DNA from: Paraphoma chrysanthemicola
Taxonomy: Eukaryota; Ascomycota; Dothideomycetes; Pleosporales; Phaeosphaeriaceae
Assembly (NCBI GenBank): GCA_020744225.1
Contig: JAGMWG010000006.1
Span: 558,001-622,000, forward strand
Reading direction: 5' to 3'
DNA length: 64,000 nt
Shown here: in pieces, positions 31,521-43,765 of the stretch
Layout: each line of letters begins with the position of its first letter
Position numbering within the stretch: the first letter of the stretch is position 1
Program-made: the position numbers and the translations under genes
The notes under the pieces: model-generated
The model's database searches: none
What the model saw: the letters and a program-made list of their open reading frames with translations, nothing else
Told to the model about the DNA's origin: nothing

Positions 31521-33463
31521 ATGGCCTCCAGATCACTACCCGCGTTGCTTACACGACGATTGCTGGCGACGCCACGCTCTGCTCGCGTGCCGACACGGGC
31601 GTTTGCTTGCGCGCCGACACGGACAAGCGCACTGTGGGAATCATACCGCCCCGCCGTACGGATTGCAGGCCAAAGAAGAGCATTTACTACTTCGCCACGG
31701 ACACGACTTGCCGACCATGATGACACATTCGACCCGAGGTCTGTAGAGCGTGAAGTAGATGAGGTCGATGTGCTCATCGTCGGTGGCGGCCCGGCTGGCT
31801 TGTCTGCTGCCATCAAGCTGAAGCAATTGGCCAACGAGGCAGGAAATGAGGACTTCCGAGTGCTACTGCTGGAGAAGGCTGGAGAGCTGGGCGACCACAT
31901 CGTGTCCGGCAATGTCATCGAACCATCCGCGCTCGACGAGCTGCTGCCCAACTGGCGGTCGGAAGACAATCCAGAGCGCTTCTTCGACATTACGCCCGCA
32001 AAGGAGGACCGCATGCGCTTCCTGACCAAGAACAGCGCGATACCGCTACCGAAACCGCCACAGATGAACAACCACGGCAACTTCATTATAAGCTTGAACC
32101 AGATGGTCAAGTGGCTTGGCGAGCGTGCGGAGGAAATTGGCGTCGAGATATACCCCGGATTCGCAGCATCAGAAATCTTGTACAACAATGAGGGCGTTGT
32201 TAAGGGTGTCGCCACTAACGACCTGGGAATCTCTCGAGAGGGCAAGGCAAAAGATTCGTTCGAGCGTGGTATGGAGTTCCATGCGCGTGTCACGCTGCTG
32301 GGCGAGGGCTGCCACGGCAGCTTATCAAAACAGGTCATTCAGAAATACGATTTACGGAGAGACAGCCAACACCAGACCTACGGTTTGGGTATTAAGGAAG
32401 TCTGGGAGGTACAGCCAGAAAAGTTCCAGTCTGGCTTGGTCGTCCACTCCATGGGCTACCCACTGCCAAAGGACGCCTATGGCGGTGGTTGGATGTATCA
32501 CTTTGGCGAGAACCTGGTTAGCATTGGTTTGGTCGTTGGTTTGGACTACCCCAATCCGTGGCTGGCACCGTACGGCGAGTTCCAGAAGATGAAGCATCAT
32601 CCACTCTACAAGGACGTATTGGAGGGAGGCAAGTGCATATCTTATGGTGCAAGGACCCTGATCGAAGGCGGCTTTCAGTCAATACCGAAGCTCGCATTCC
32701 CAGGCGGCGCGCTCCTTGGTGACTCAGCTGGTCTTGTGAACGTGCCAAAGATCAAGGGCACCCACACAGCAATGCGATCAGGCATGCTGGCCGCAGAAGC
32801 AACATGGGACGCGCTCCAGAGCAATACTGATGGCGGCACTGTATTCCTGTTCGACTATGAGGATAAGATGCGAAAGTCCAGTGTTTGGTCGGAACTGAAA
32901 ACAGTGCGCAACATGCGACCATCTTTCCACACTCCACTAGGGATCTACGGCGGCGTGCTGTACTCCGGGTTGGAGGCATACGTCTTCCGAGGCAAAATGC
33001 CCTGGACGTTGAAGCACGGCAAGGCTGATCACGCAGCCACCAAGACCGCAGATCAATGCCAAAAGATCGAGTATCCCAAGCCTGATGGCAAGATTAGCTT
33101 CGACATCTTGACAAGTGTCAGCCGAAGTGGCACGAATCACGAGGAAGACCAGCCCTGCCATCTGCAAGTCAAAGACTGGGATGCGCACGCAGAGAAAGAA
33201 TGGCCGAAATACAAGGGCGTGGAGAACCGCTTTTGCCCGGCCGGCGTCTACGAGTATGTGGAGGACGACAGCAAAGAGCTGGGCGTCAGATTCCAGATCA
33301 ACGCCCAAAAGTGAGTGAAGCCTTGCAGCTGTTTGCGGCAGAAGTGAAGCTAACACGCCACAGCTGCGTCCATTGCAAGACATGTGACATCAAAGTGCCC
33401 GACCAGGACATTAACTGGCAGACTCCACAAGGTGGGGAAGGGCCAAAGTATGTGCTCACGTAG
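31521..33463 (+). CDS. ETFDH: Electron transfer flavoprotein-ubiquinone oxidoreductase
   Basis: Exons 31521-33310 and 33364-33463; intron 53 nt, GTGAGT to CCACAG, phase 2; 629 residues, normal length. It passes electrons from reduced ETF to ubiquinone in the inner mitochondrial membrane, serving fatty acid and amino acid oxidation. The first 60 residues are Arg/Ala/Thr-rich without acidic residues until about residue 40, as in a mitochondrial presequence. The FAD-binding motif is at 84-93 (VLIVGGGPAG). The 4Fe-4S ligands are C572 in NRFCPAGVYEY plus C598, C601 and C604 in NCVHCKTCDIK, so the second exon is essential. The yeast equivalent is CIR2. No oddity seen. Confidence 0.95.
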
Positions 33464-34326
33464 GTATGTAAATGTGAGGCTTCCGGCAAATATGCCCTGC
33501 TGCGATTGGCTTCACGCCTTGGGCGTCAAGCGAGCTTGTATAGTAACAGGGGTGAAAATGTACCAACACAGAACAGTAGCCCAAGAAGTTATCGCAGCCC
33601 AATTCATGTTCAGGACGAGTTTGCAGACGTTCATAATGTGCATGTCAATCTAGGTGTCTGTTCATGTGCAAATCTACTGCCAGGCCAAATTAAAGACCAT
33701 CACTCCAGGTCTTTCATATCGAAGCCTCGAAGTAAGAGAGCGTGCCTCAGCAGGGCAAACAAAATATGCACGTGACGTTGGGTCTGTGCTGAATCTAAGC
33801 TTGGCAACTCCGCCTCCGCCCTCGTCGCTCATTTCACATCATCATCTCTCCGACCCCATCACCTTCCCCGGGCTGTCATATCCATTACGGTTCCACTCCC
33901 ATCTCTATCCCGTCTCCTCTTGCGCCCATATCGCGCGTGGTGACTTTGTCAAAATCGAGTGCTTTTTTTCTGCACTCTCCCGTCAGCCCGGCGCCCTTCC
34001 AGGTCCTCGAGCTCAAGGTTTCCTCTGCTGCCGGCCGCCTTTGCGAAAGGACTTCCAGAACGGCAACAATCCCCAAAATCCAAGGTACGACCAACCGCTG
34101 CTACATTGCGCCCGTTGGAAACTCCCTAGGCGTCTCTCTGGCTACTGCTGCTGCGCATCTTCCGGGCCGCCTGGTTCCCTGTTGGCGCACCGCTTCCTGT
34201 CCATCTGCTGCGCTTCTGGCGCGCCCTACCTGCATTTGTGCCTAGGTTTTCATTCTTCCTCAACATGCGCTCACTCTCCATTCAGGCTAGGCTCCTTGTG
34301 GATTTACCTCCCCCAGCGAATCCACC
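33464..34326. other. Intergenic and long leader of the SR protein gene
   Basis: No gene supported. The last 500 bases are C/T-rich with splice-like signals and may contain a 5' UTR intron, which cannot be settled without transcripts. Confidence 0.5.
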
Positions 34327-35668
34327 ATGACCGAAGTGTCCTCCACGCGCCTTTACCTGGGCAACCTCCCCCGCAATGCCACCAAGGCTGAAGTCGAGGC
34401 TCACTTCCAGACACATGGCACCGGTGAGATCACTGAGATCAAGCTCATGAATGGCTTCGGCTTCATTGAGTACAAGGACGCCATGGACGCGCGTGACGTC
34501 GTCCCAGGTAAGTTTTCCTGTGCTACCACAACTAGATAATTATGGCATACTGACTTTGCTCTAGCATTCCGTAAGTGTCGCGCTACACGCTTACCCGAGC
34601 GCATTGTGTCTAATGTTGTACAGATGGCTCCGATTTCATGGGCGAGCGCCTGATCGTCCAATTCGCCCGCGGGTCCCGCGCGCGCAATGAGAACTTCACG
34701 CCCCACGAGCGTGTGCCGCCCCGCCCACGCCGCACGCCATACAGGATGAGGATAGCGAATCTTCCGGTGGAGACCAGCTGGCAGGTTAGATTCCCCGAGC
34801 ATTGGATTTCCCCCGTTCCCTTTTGAGGCCAGTTACCAACTCCTGGACCATCAATGGCTTGTCTTCGCATACTCCCCGTTCCCCCTTCACTGGATTTGGA
34901 CTCGGCTTAACCTCGATTGTATAGGATCTCAAAGATTTTGCCCGTCAGTCTGGTTTGGACGTCGTCTACTCCGAAGTTGGTCGCGAGCGCGATGGCACTG
35001 GGTACGTAACGTTAATCAACAAGCTGTGCCTTGCTCACTAACGCCACCGCAGATTCGTTGAGTACGAGACGCAGGCCGATCTGAAGACCGCAGTGGAGAA
35101 GCTGGACCGCCGTGAGTTCAAGGGTCAGGAAGTCACCTGCACTCAGGACGTTTCCGATCCACCCCCACCTCCTCCTTTCAAGCCTAGGGCTCCGTACGGA
35201 GGCCCTGGTGGACCAGATGATCGCGGCCGTGATAGGTACCGCTCACGCTCGCCTATGGGCCGCCGTGGCGGCGGCGGCGGCGGTTATCCACCTGCGCCCT
35301 ACGACGACTACTATGACCGACGCGGTCCCCCTCGCGGGTACAGCCCCCGTCGCGACGACTACCGCCGTCGCACACCGCCTCGTGAGTTTGATTACAGGCG
35401 TGAAGGAGGGTATGGTCGCTCTCCACCGCGTGGTCGCATGGGAGGTCCCGATGAGTATGGTCCACCGCGCGCCCGATACCCTGACGATCCTTACGATCCT
35501 AGGGCCGGACCACCACCACGTCGCTACGACGACCCATACATGAACGGACATGGTCGCCCCTACGAGGCCGGAGGCCGCCCGCCATCGCCGCGTGGTGCTC
35601 GCCCACGCAGCCCCGGCGGTCGTCCCCCGTATGATGCCGCGGCGGAGTACCCACCTCGTCGTTACTAG
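34327..35668 (+). CDS. SR-type splicing factor, two RRMs, Srp2-like
   Basis: Five exons: 34327-34507, 34565-34570, 34624-34784, 34925-35001 and 35053-35668; 346 residues. Exon 2 is only six bases long and restores the frame (VVPAFHGSDFMGERL). RRM1 shows RNP2 LYLGNL at 9-14 and RNP1 NGFGFIEY near 42-49. RRM2 follows (MRIANLPVETSWQDLKDFAR ... GFVEYE). The C-terminal half is rich in Arg, Gly, Pro, Asp, Tyr and RS/SPRR-type pieces (YRSRSPMGRRGGGGGG), as in SR proteins phosphorylated by SRPK kinases. It would act in pre-mRNA splicing and export in the nucleus. The two-RRM layout resembles fission yeast Srp2; Npl3-like is the alternative. Confidence 0.9.
34565..34570 (+). other. Six-nucleotide micro-exon (CATTCC)
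   Basis: It is flanked by TTTGCTCTAG on the left and GTAAGT on the right. Skipping it drops an Ala-Phe/His pair in a conserved part of RRM1 (VVPAFHGSDF) but keeps the frame, since it is two codons long. It was found from protein-level continuity between exons 1 and 3. Confidence 0.75.
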
Positions 35669-36508
35669 TAATCTTCCCCCCCATCTGCTGCGCTGTCAGC
35701 TCGTCATGCGCCTTACTCACGTCCGATAGAACGTGTCACCTACGCCAGCGAATGTCTATTAGTTCACGATTCAGGGGCCAAAGGATCGAGTTCCTGGGAC
35801 AAAGTCGAGGCCTGGGGTTATTCAGACTGCTATGTTTCTTATTTCCTGGTTTCCATTGGAAGGATGTTCCACCGACGTGTTCTGGATGCGTGTATAATCT
35901 CTGCTGCGCCTGCAGTCCGGCCACCCATGTGGCGATGAACACCTCAGAGGATGCAATCCCGTGTTTTCCTCAGACTTGTAAACTATGAAAAGGGTGGTTC
36001 TTCTCTGCGTGCAAAAAAAGTCGGTTCAATATATCATGGCGTTCTCTGAAGTTTCCGCTACAGTTAGACCGACGACATGCATAAGTCTGGCACCACATGC
36101 GCTATGTGTGCAACATTCCTGGGTATCTTTTGGCACTTGTTGAATGTAATGTCGATCGCGTACTGTAAGAAGTACATGAACCAAATAGATCTCGATAATA
36201 AGCGCTTCTTCAGTCAAGGTTCGCGCTTTTCGTCATGTTGTAACCCTTTTCGACGGGCGTCGGCTGCCTCGGCGCCCGATTTTCCGCCTCGTACCTCTCG
36301 CATTCGCTGAAGACTGCGACCAAGTAAAGTCGTGAGACGTGCCATGATCGCGACTTTTTCCGCTACTTTGGCGCTGCGCGTGCTTCTCTCGAGGATATGT
36401 GACTATAAAGTCGGCGGCTGAGGTCCTGCGAGGTTCGCAACAACGCTCGCAAGCAGCATCGCTGAAGATCTTCCTACACGACACTACGACTGAGCGAAGC
36501 ACGGAACG
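35669..36508. other. Intergenic, no gene seen
   Basis: 3' flank of the SR protein gene and upstream region of the next gene. No features beyond short frames. Confidence 0.5.
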
Positions 36509-37808
36509 ATGACAAACTTCACTACGCAGGTCGATGAAGCGACGAGTGGAGAGAAGGTGACAATTTTGGGCGTAGTGGCTCTTGCTGAAGGTCAAAATGG
36601 TACGCTGCCTAATTGATTCCGCTAATTAATCTTGTTCGATGAGTGTATTTCAGTGCAGGCAGCGAAAATACGAAGTGCATTTCAACATTCACTGACGATT
36701 GCAAGGTACCACCATCCTTTCCCACGCCGCTGGAAAGACAAGCCTTGATCCAGCAACTGCCAAACCCATAGACCAAGACTCCATACTGCCATTAGCAAGT
36801 GCCACGAAGCTCATCACCGCCATCGCCGCGCTCCGTCTCGTCCAGCAGGGCAAACTAGACCTCAACGACACTTCTGTAGTCGAGCAGCATCTCCCTGAAC
36901 TTTGCGCGCAGGACATCTTTACTTCCGCGCCCGGCGAGCCTATGACATTCGAAAAGAGAAAGAATGGCATCACCGTGCGCCAGCTCCTCACACACACATC
37001 CGGCTCAGGCTACGACATGCTCCACCCTCTCCTCCTCGCATGGCGCAAATCTCGCGGCGAAGCACCCATGTCGCTAAGTGAGGCATTACCCAACGCTCTC
37101 GCTCAACCGAGTGTCTTTCAGCCAGGTGAAGGCTGGACCTACGGCGGCGGCAGCGACTGGGTCGGTCTCCTGATCTCACGACTCACAAACACCCCTCTCG
37201 GAGACTTTATGCGGCGCGAAATCTTCGACCTCGTAGGCTGCGACGCACGCATCGGTTTTTCGCACGAGGACGTCGAGAAACAAGGCACCATTGTGCAAAT
37301 CGTGACACGCACCGAGACCGGCGAGTTGATCGGCTACCCACTCTTCGAACAAAAGAGCGAACGCGGCGGAGGCGGCCTTTTCTGCTCTTCGGCGAATTAC
37401 TTCAAAATACTGAAAGATATCATCGCCCCTGAACCCAAGATCCTCACGCCAGCGACTCTGGATCTGCTCTTCGAAGCACAATTGCAAGAAGGCTCCGCGG
37501 CGCTCACACAGCTTCGCGCAAGCACGCCCATGTTCGCGCCCATGACGGGCCCATTGACGACGTCGATTCCGTTGAGTGGGATTAATCATGCACTTGGCGG
37601 CTTGTTGATCACGCAGGATAGCGAGATTGGGAAGACGGACGGGACGATGGCGTGGGGTGGGGCGTTTGGGTCTATGTGGTTTGTCAATAGAAAGAGGGGC
37701 ATTGCGGCGTTTTATGGGAGTGAGGTGTTTCCGCCGACGGATGTGAAGGGGAGTGAGATGATGGGGAAGTTTGTGGGAGAGGTTTGGGAGCAGGCTGCGA
37801 AGGAGTGA
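36509..37808 (+). CDS. Class C beta-lactamase-related serine hydrolase/acyltransferase
   Basis: Exons 36509-36599 and 36706-37808; intron 106 nt (GTACGC to TGCAAG, branch CTGAC), phase 1; 397 residues. The large open frame starts at a TTG, so the short ATG exon is needed. The catalytic S62-A-T-K65 motif sits in PLASATKLITAIAALRL. The second-motif tyrosine is Y176 in GWTYGGGSDWVG. The latter pattern (W-x-Y-G ... D-W-x-G) is closer to LovD-type acyltransferases and related esterases than to true beta-lactamases (family knowledge). No signal peptide, so intracellular. There are no polyketide genes nearby, so a general esterase role is as likely as a biosynthetic one. Confidence 0.85.
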
Positions 37809-39510
37809 GTGGTTGGGATATGGACGGTTGGACTGGGGTTGGGGGCGGCGAGTGCTTCGTGGGCGAATAAGTATAAGTACTTCGTCGATATGCTTGCTTC
37901 CTCTCTCCAATTTGTCGCATTGATTGTTTTGGACTTCAAAAGACGCCTACACCATTTCAATGTTTTTTTTCGGTGTGTTTATCGAGAAAAAAAGTGTGCG
38001 GGACATGTATGGTTCGCCGCCAGACCACAGTACGCTGCGCGGGCAGACCGATGTCTAGTGCTAGCATTCTGTCATAGGAAGTCAGTCCCGTGTACTTTTT
38101 TGTGACAATGATGACGATGGAGATGCCGTACGCACGTAAACGTACAGGAATTCTACAAATGTTCCTATACTTGAGCATGTTTCTATCTTGCTCTCACCGC
38201 AGTGGAGGAATATATAAATGACCCTTTCCCGCTCAAGCCTTCTCTCTATCATCATTAAAACAATCACGTACTACACAAAAAGCAGAACACAGGGCTGAAT
38301 GTCTTTTCTGGTCTCTGGTTTGACCAAATTGGAGGTGGTCGGATTTCTATGGCTCTCCTACCACATTATTGCTGAGACAATCAATACACCCACCTAAGTG
38401 TGAAGGATTACAGTACATGTTTTCGCCGATGCTCACAGTATTCGATCGAAGTCCACATACAAGCGTCCAAAATTAGATATTTTGGTAAGTACAATGTCTT
38501 GAAGATCACGTACGATAGCAGCTGTGACTTGAATGATATTCAAGAATCGCACGAAGTACTCATGTCGACCAGTCATACCAAACAACATGAACTGTGCGAA
38601 CTAGTGGGATTTTCCCGTAGTGATACGCTGAGCTAAGTAGCAGGTGAAGTATAATGCCACGCACTGTGGCTGATACATCATCTTATATCATTCTTCACCA
38701 TATTCCATTTGTTTCAAATGCATGACAAAGCACTCATGTCGTGTTTCGCGTTATTTATTTCAAAGATGCAACATCTGTGATCCATGTCTCCAGAGATTGT
38801 TCTCGTGCTTTGGTACAGTAAAGGCTCGTCATAGCTCCGGTGAAGTGACAGACCTGCGATTCGAGTCTCGTACAATGCTTCTAAAGCCATCGAAAATCAT
38901 CTGATGGCACTTTCTGAGCTCAGGTCTCCGGCTTCAAAAGGTGAGCAATGCGTTTACATGTTGCTCTCCCAAGCTAGTATTAAGATCGAAAACTACTTTC
39001 GATGTCCCATCGATCTTGACTTGAGCATAGATAATTGCGTTTGATGTTCTCATGAGAAGTATGGATATGTCTAGAATCATTTCATTTCCTTAACCTTTTA
39101 TAACTCTCTCCATTGTCATAGCATCTCTCATTGTCTAATTTACTAACGGATTGGGACCAAACTGATATGTTTGTAGTGCTTCGAAAGGGATTTATCTTAG
39201 AAGCAACTCTTCTTTATCTCTTACCATTCCATTGAAGTGTAAATGTCGAGAAATGCAACGCGCACAATACCCATGACTCTGGCTTTCGATCGAAGACCCA
39301 AATTGAATCGAAAGGCTATTTGTTTTCTTCAGCTTGTCAAAAGCTCAGTCATAGACCGGTCTCCGTGCACAAACACTTATTCCCAGAAGCAGACACAACA
39401 GTTGAGCAAGGAGACGCGGTAACCGCTTGTTCATATCCCATCATTGATCTTTGCTATATGATTCATTCGGCATGCACCTTCACCTCATCTTGCCTTCCTT
39501 CCAGACAAGT
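37809..39510. other. Gene-poor stretch, 1.7 kb
   Basis: More A/T-rich than its neighbours. Only short frames. A TTCGAGTCTC string near 38860 resembles a tRNA B box but no tRNA can be folded. No repeat recognised. Confidence 0.5.
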
Positions 39511-41248
39511 TCAAACAATATCAGAACTTGACAACCTCGCGAGCTCGATATCGTCGCCAAGTCCAACCGTTTCGCGGCGTTGTCGATGTATGCTAAAGTA
39601 CCAAACCATGTACATTGCTAACGTCAATGGGAGTGTCGTAGCCCAATACACCCAGAACCAGTGCGAAACGAGGGGGCCTTCACCCTGGAAGTTGAAAAAG
39701 TCCGTACTGAACATGGTCTCCTAACATCAGTCGTGATTCCAAAGGGTTGTAAATGATTGACCTACCGCCGTGAAGGTGGCTGGCAGAAAAGTAAAGCCTG
39801 CTAGGGCGATAGTGCTCATATTCGCGCTATCCTGCCTACTGTTCCGACTAACGGCAAGTGACGTTTCGGCAATCCTCTTGTTCAGCGCGTTATCACGCTG
39901 AGCCATCATACCGTGGCACTGGTATTGTATCAGCAGTGGTTCGTCTACCCGTGACGATGACTTGGAAGGAAGATCCTGCGCACCATCTGCGTTTGAACCT
40001 CTGCTCTTTTGCCTATGTACCCGAATCTGCTCTCAGACTCCTCAATCCACGTGGTCATGAATTTTAGCTTTTCGGTCAGCATACGAGAGGCTTTGTCTTG
40101 TTTGGAAATACTACCCATTGCCACATTCTCTTCATGTGCGACCTTGAGAAGATGAAGTAGCCTCTTGCGTGATGGGCAGGAGAACCCGCGTTTGATGCAG
40201 TCTGATGCGACAGATGTAAGCTCTCCTGGAGCAAGTTGGAACTTAGGATCCGTCCAGGCCTCTTCGGCTGTTCGTACAGTCTGCCTGTTCTCATGGTTCT
40301 TATGAGTTCCTGTTGTCTTTTCGACTCCGTACAGAAAGCGACGCAGCTCTTCAGTCTGCTCAGAATGCTTCTGTGTTGGTTTTTCAAGCAGAATTGCGGC
40401 TATGAAATATGGGTACCAGGCAAACTCAGCAACTTGCTCAAGTCTAGCTTTGAAGTCTCGGAGATCTTCTTTCAAGGAAATTCTCAGAATGCAACTACTG
40501 TGCATGGTGCGGGCGTCGAAGACACTGGACTGACAGAAGTGAGTGATGTCGTCGTTCCATTTGGCCGCTTTCATCACGAAGCCTGATCATGTGTAAACTT
40601 GTGCTGCGTCAACACTGGAAACATAAAAGGTAACTAACCTGACATTCTATCATCCAGAGCAACGTTGAATGCTATTGACGGCGACTGGAGCCTTTCGGAC
40701 GACAAGTAATCTTCGCTTAAATTAAAACTTCTAGCCACAGAGTCGAATGCGCCCTCAGGGAAAGGGCTGTACGGAAGGGCATCATAATTAAGGGGAACGA
40801 TCCTACTCAAGTCAGATGTAACAACGGGAAAATTCCGCGACGGAAATCGCACAGCAATTTGAGTGTTTTGCTAGGTATTTGCTCGTCGGTTGGGGAAACT
40901 GCTGCCTTCACTGTTTTTCAGATGACGAGAACTTCGGTTGCACCATTTAAACGTACCTGCATGATATTGGACGCCAGCCATTTCGCAACGTCATCCGGCG
41001 GAGCACAATCTCTAAAGGAAGAGATTCCATCCTGGTGCATCGATTAGTTGTCTTCTTACTCAGCTCTCATGTCCAGAATCGACCTTGTACAACACGATCT
41101 CGATGTAGGCAATATCTCCTCTGTCGGTGAAGACATCGACAGTCTTGTTGCAAAATTTATTGCAATATGCAGCGAATTCTTCGGTCACCGTGACAAGGCT
41201 ATCGTTGGCAGTCGCCATTGATGTGTTTATGCTGATGAGTTGTGGCAT
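39511..41248 (-). CDS. CorA-like fungal membrane protein
   Basis: Six exons, complement: 41248-41084, 41031-40957, 40870-40639, 40582-39984, 39918-39766 and 39720-39511; 477 residues. The last four exons are well supported. The first junction uses an odd GTCGAT donor, and the true start may lie further upstream. Two C-terminal membrane helices are typical of this family: MSTIALAGFTFLPATFTA, then FSTDFFNFQ and HWFWVYWATTLPLTLAMYMV. Upstream lie a coiled segment (MMAQRDNALNKRIAETSLAV) and a central soluble domain (NYDALPYSPFPEG, FAWYPYFIAAILLEK). The GMN signature of true CorA magnesium channels is not visible, as is common in these fungal relatives, so ion transport is not certain. Confidence 0.65.
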
Positions 41249-41566
41249 GGGTGTTGAGCTGGATGACCAAATGCAAATGGCAGCGCTTCAGCCTGCTCGA
41301 CGTATTCCGTTGGCTGGGCAAAAGCAAGCATGCTGCACAGCCCGGCATGGAGTCCCTCACCGGATCGTGCGAACGTCACCATGTTTCTTCCCATAACTCT
41401 TTGAGCTCCATGCAATGTCACTGAGGGCGTGTTTTTCGCATCGAGTATCAAAAGTTCTCCATTGACGGGATCATGCAGTAGCAATACAATTGGAGGACGA
41501 AGATACCCGATCTTAGAGATCGGACCAGCATGTGAGTTTAGCGGCAGGATCAGAAGCTCCCCAGAT
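41227..41566 (-). other. Coding-like frame upstream of the CorA-like gene
   Basis: On the minus strand an uninterrupted frame reads ELLILPLNSHAGPISKIGYL, then IVLLLHDPVNGELLILDAKN and ALPFAFGHPAQ before a stop. It looks like real protein but lacks an ATG, so it is probably an exon. It overlaps the ATG of the 41248 exon in another frame. It may belong to the CorA-like gene's true 5' end or to a separate broken gene. I could not find a convincing splice join. Confidence 0.4.
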
Positions 41567-43159
41567 ACTTATCTCAAATGATTCGAAGGCTAAAGAGACA
41601 TTCCCAGCCTCGAGTGAGAGCAATCTCTTGTGAAGTGAAGCAAAAATACGACTCGCTCGTAATGTGCTTGACAAAGTACAGCCGCGTGCAGCTTTCTACT
41701 AGAACGTGTCAATAGCATCGAGTCAAACACAGCCCCGGCAGCTCTAGATTGATTGGGTGCGAAAATCAAAGATATGGGAATCGCAACTTTGCTGTTTCTA
41801 ATCTGTTGCTTAGCCTGGTAGAATGCCACACTCGCCAAAAGCTGCCAGAGGATACAGCCTGATTCAGAATTGTGGCTGCATCGATGATTTCACGATCTTG
41901 AAGTAATGATCGAAGAGTGTTTTGTCGCATGGGAACCGACCTGCTATCTTTGGTGGCTTGTACGTGAAAGCTATATATAGGTACACTTTCTCGAGGCAAG
42001 TTCAAGCTGGTGAAAAGTACGCATGTAACAGTGGCCGACGATATGTGAGGCATGCTGTCATCTGACAAACTTCTCGATTATTGTTGGGACCATGCGGAAT
42101 CTTCATCAAATTTCGAGGGATTGTGGTGAGATATCGTCACCGCACTAGTAGGTGTGATTTCCCTACGCGTCATCGGATCAACATCGGCATTAAACCACAT
42201 CTTTCGTGCTCTTTTATTTCCCTACTCGCGCCGTCTTCGGTCAGTAATCACAAGCAGCAAACCTCACCGCTTTCCATCACGCTTCCATCTCTCGCGTTCA
42301 CATCCGCAACTGCCGGACCCCTCCACAACCAGCTCAGTCTTATCGCATCTCGACCCCTCCTATTGCACCATCATCACGAGCGCCATTCCAATAGACCGTC
42401 GTTCATAAATTAAACATGGCGCTCGCGCATCCTCTCCCAAGTCCGATAGCTTACCTTTAAGACCAGCTTCCTACCGCATGCAGCAACTGTCCACGACTGC
42501 GTAAATTAACATGGCGTACGGCGATGCCTACTGCGCCTTAGCCCCCGCGTCTCAGCCCTAGCTAAATGGGTTGCAACGCGTCCATTGGTTTGGTGCTCGC
42601 GGCGCGCCCCTGTCAGACGGCCTTGGTGGACTCGCTTCCGAGTGGCAGATCCTCTGATGCGGTTAGCAGGAGGCGCGAATGGGGGCTAGCGCACAAGGAG
42701 CGAGCAAGACGTGAGACGTCCAGGATGCGATGCGAAACGCCGTGATTGGTTTCAAAGTCCGCGAGCGAACCAATTTTACCTTTGACGCCGCGACGAGGGG
42801 GAGATGAGACATCCAACATGGCGCGGACTTGCACATGCTGAGACGGCGCGGAGGGGCGCGGAGAGAAGAGGATGGGTTAAGAGTGTGTGATACCCCCGTG
42901 TTGGCGTGTGGTTGCACGACTTGAACTTTCTTTGCGCACTGCATTTTCGACGTCGAAGTGCGGAAGATAAGATACTGCAGAAAAGGCTTGGATAAGAGAA
43001 GGGTCTCCTTGCTTGCTAGACGCAAGATTAATATACAGCCTTTCTTTGCTTTTGGAGCGTTCGAGTCTTTCCCACAACCGCGAATCCGAATATATCACAT
43101 CGATCACCGACGGACAATCCGCTTCAACTAAGATCCGGCGATACATACAAACCGTCATC
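41567..43159. other. Intergenic with uncertain minus-strand frames
   Basis: Minus-strand frames at 41590-41838 and 41766-42068 are mildly coding-like (IYSFHVQATKDSRSVPMRQN) and might be further 5' exons of the region above. The part from 42.4 to 43.1 kb looks like promoter and leader of the gene at 43160. Confidence 0.4.
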
Positions 43160-43765
43160 ATGCTCGCCTGGATCTCCTTCTTCGCCTTCCTCATCGATCC
43201 CACCTTCTGGTCCCGCATCGGCTTCCTCATTTCCTACCTTGCAACATCCTTCCTTGTTCTCGAAGTCCTGCGCCTCATCTACACCGATGCCAACAAGCGC
43301 GAAGTCGAGAAGTTCCTAGATGCGTACTCGAAACAACGCACCGCGTCACCTCGACGTTCTGAAGTGCTCAAGAAGTTCAACATCGACGACTTGGAACGAC
43401 CAATCACGCCCGAGCCAAAGAGGATGACGACGCGTGTTGCTGCCACGCCAGAGTCTGAGAAGACCCTAGTCAATGAGCGGAGGCGCAGGAGTAAGGAGGA
43501 GGTTGAAGCCGCGCGACTAGCAAAGACTGAACAGACTACCGCTTCGCCGGTGCGCAAGTTGAGGAAGCGTAGCGACACACTCAATTCGTCCGGCAGTGGC
43601 GAAGTAAGACGACCAGTCCGTCGTCATCGTGAAGCGTCGCCCGCGTCAGAAGCAGGCAGCAAGGCGAGTTCGCGGCACGCGAGTCCGCGCCCGAGGAGTC
43701 GGGAGGAGAAGGAGCGCAAGACGAGTTCTGGGTTGGGAAAGTTGATGCGTGGGGTTAAGGTGTGA
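43160..43765 (+). CDS. Hypothetical membrane-anchored basic protein
   Basis: Single exon, 201 residues. The ATG at 43160 is preferred because it gives a clean N-terminal anchor; an earlier frame start at 43013 is not an ATG. Residues 1-45 are hydrophobic with two possible segments (MLAWISFFAFLIDPTFWS, GFLISYLATSFLVLEVLRL). The rest is soluble, strongly basic and Ser/Arg/Glu-rich, probably disordered (NERRRRSKEEVEAARLAK, SPRPRSREEKERKTSSG). It would sit in an internal or plasma membrane with a long cytosolic tail. No family is recognised. Confidence 0.75.
   Translation: MLAWISFFAFLIDPTFWSRIGFLISYLATSFLVLEVLRLIYTDANKREVEKFLDAYSKQRTASPRRSEVLKKFNIDDLERPITPEPKRMTTRVAATPESEKTLVNERRRRSKEEVEAARLAKTEQTTASPVRKLRKRSDTLNSSGSGEVRRPVRRHREASPASEAGSKASSRHASPRPRSREEKERKTSSGLGKLMRGVKV

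Noticed and set aside
38820..38890. tRNA-like B box (TTCGAGTCTC)
   Set aside because: The flanking bases do not form a T stem, anticodon stem or acceptor stem.
42081..42413. 110-residue plus-strand frame
   Set aside because: His/Ser/Pro-rich leader-type sequence; no ATG-based model with support.
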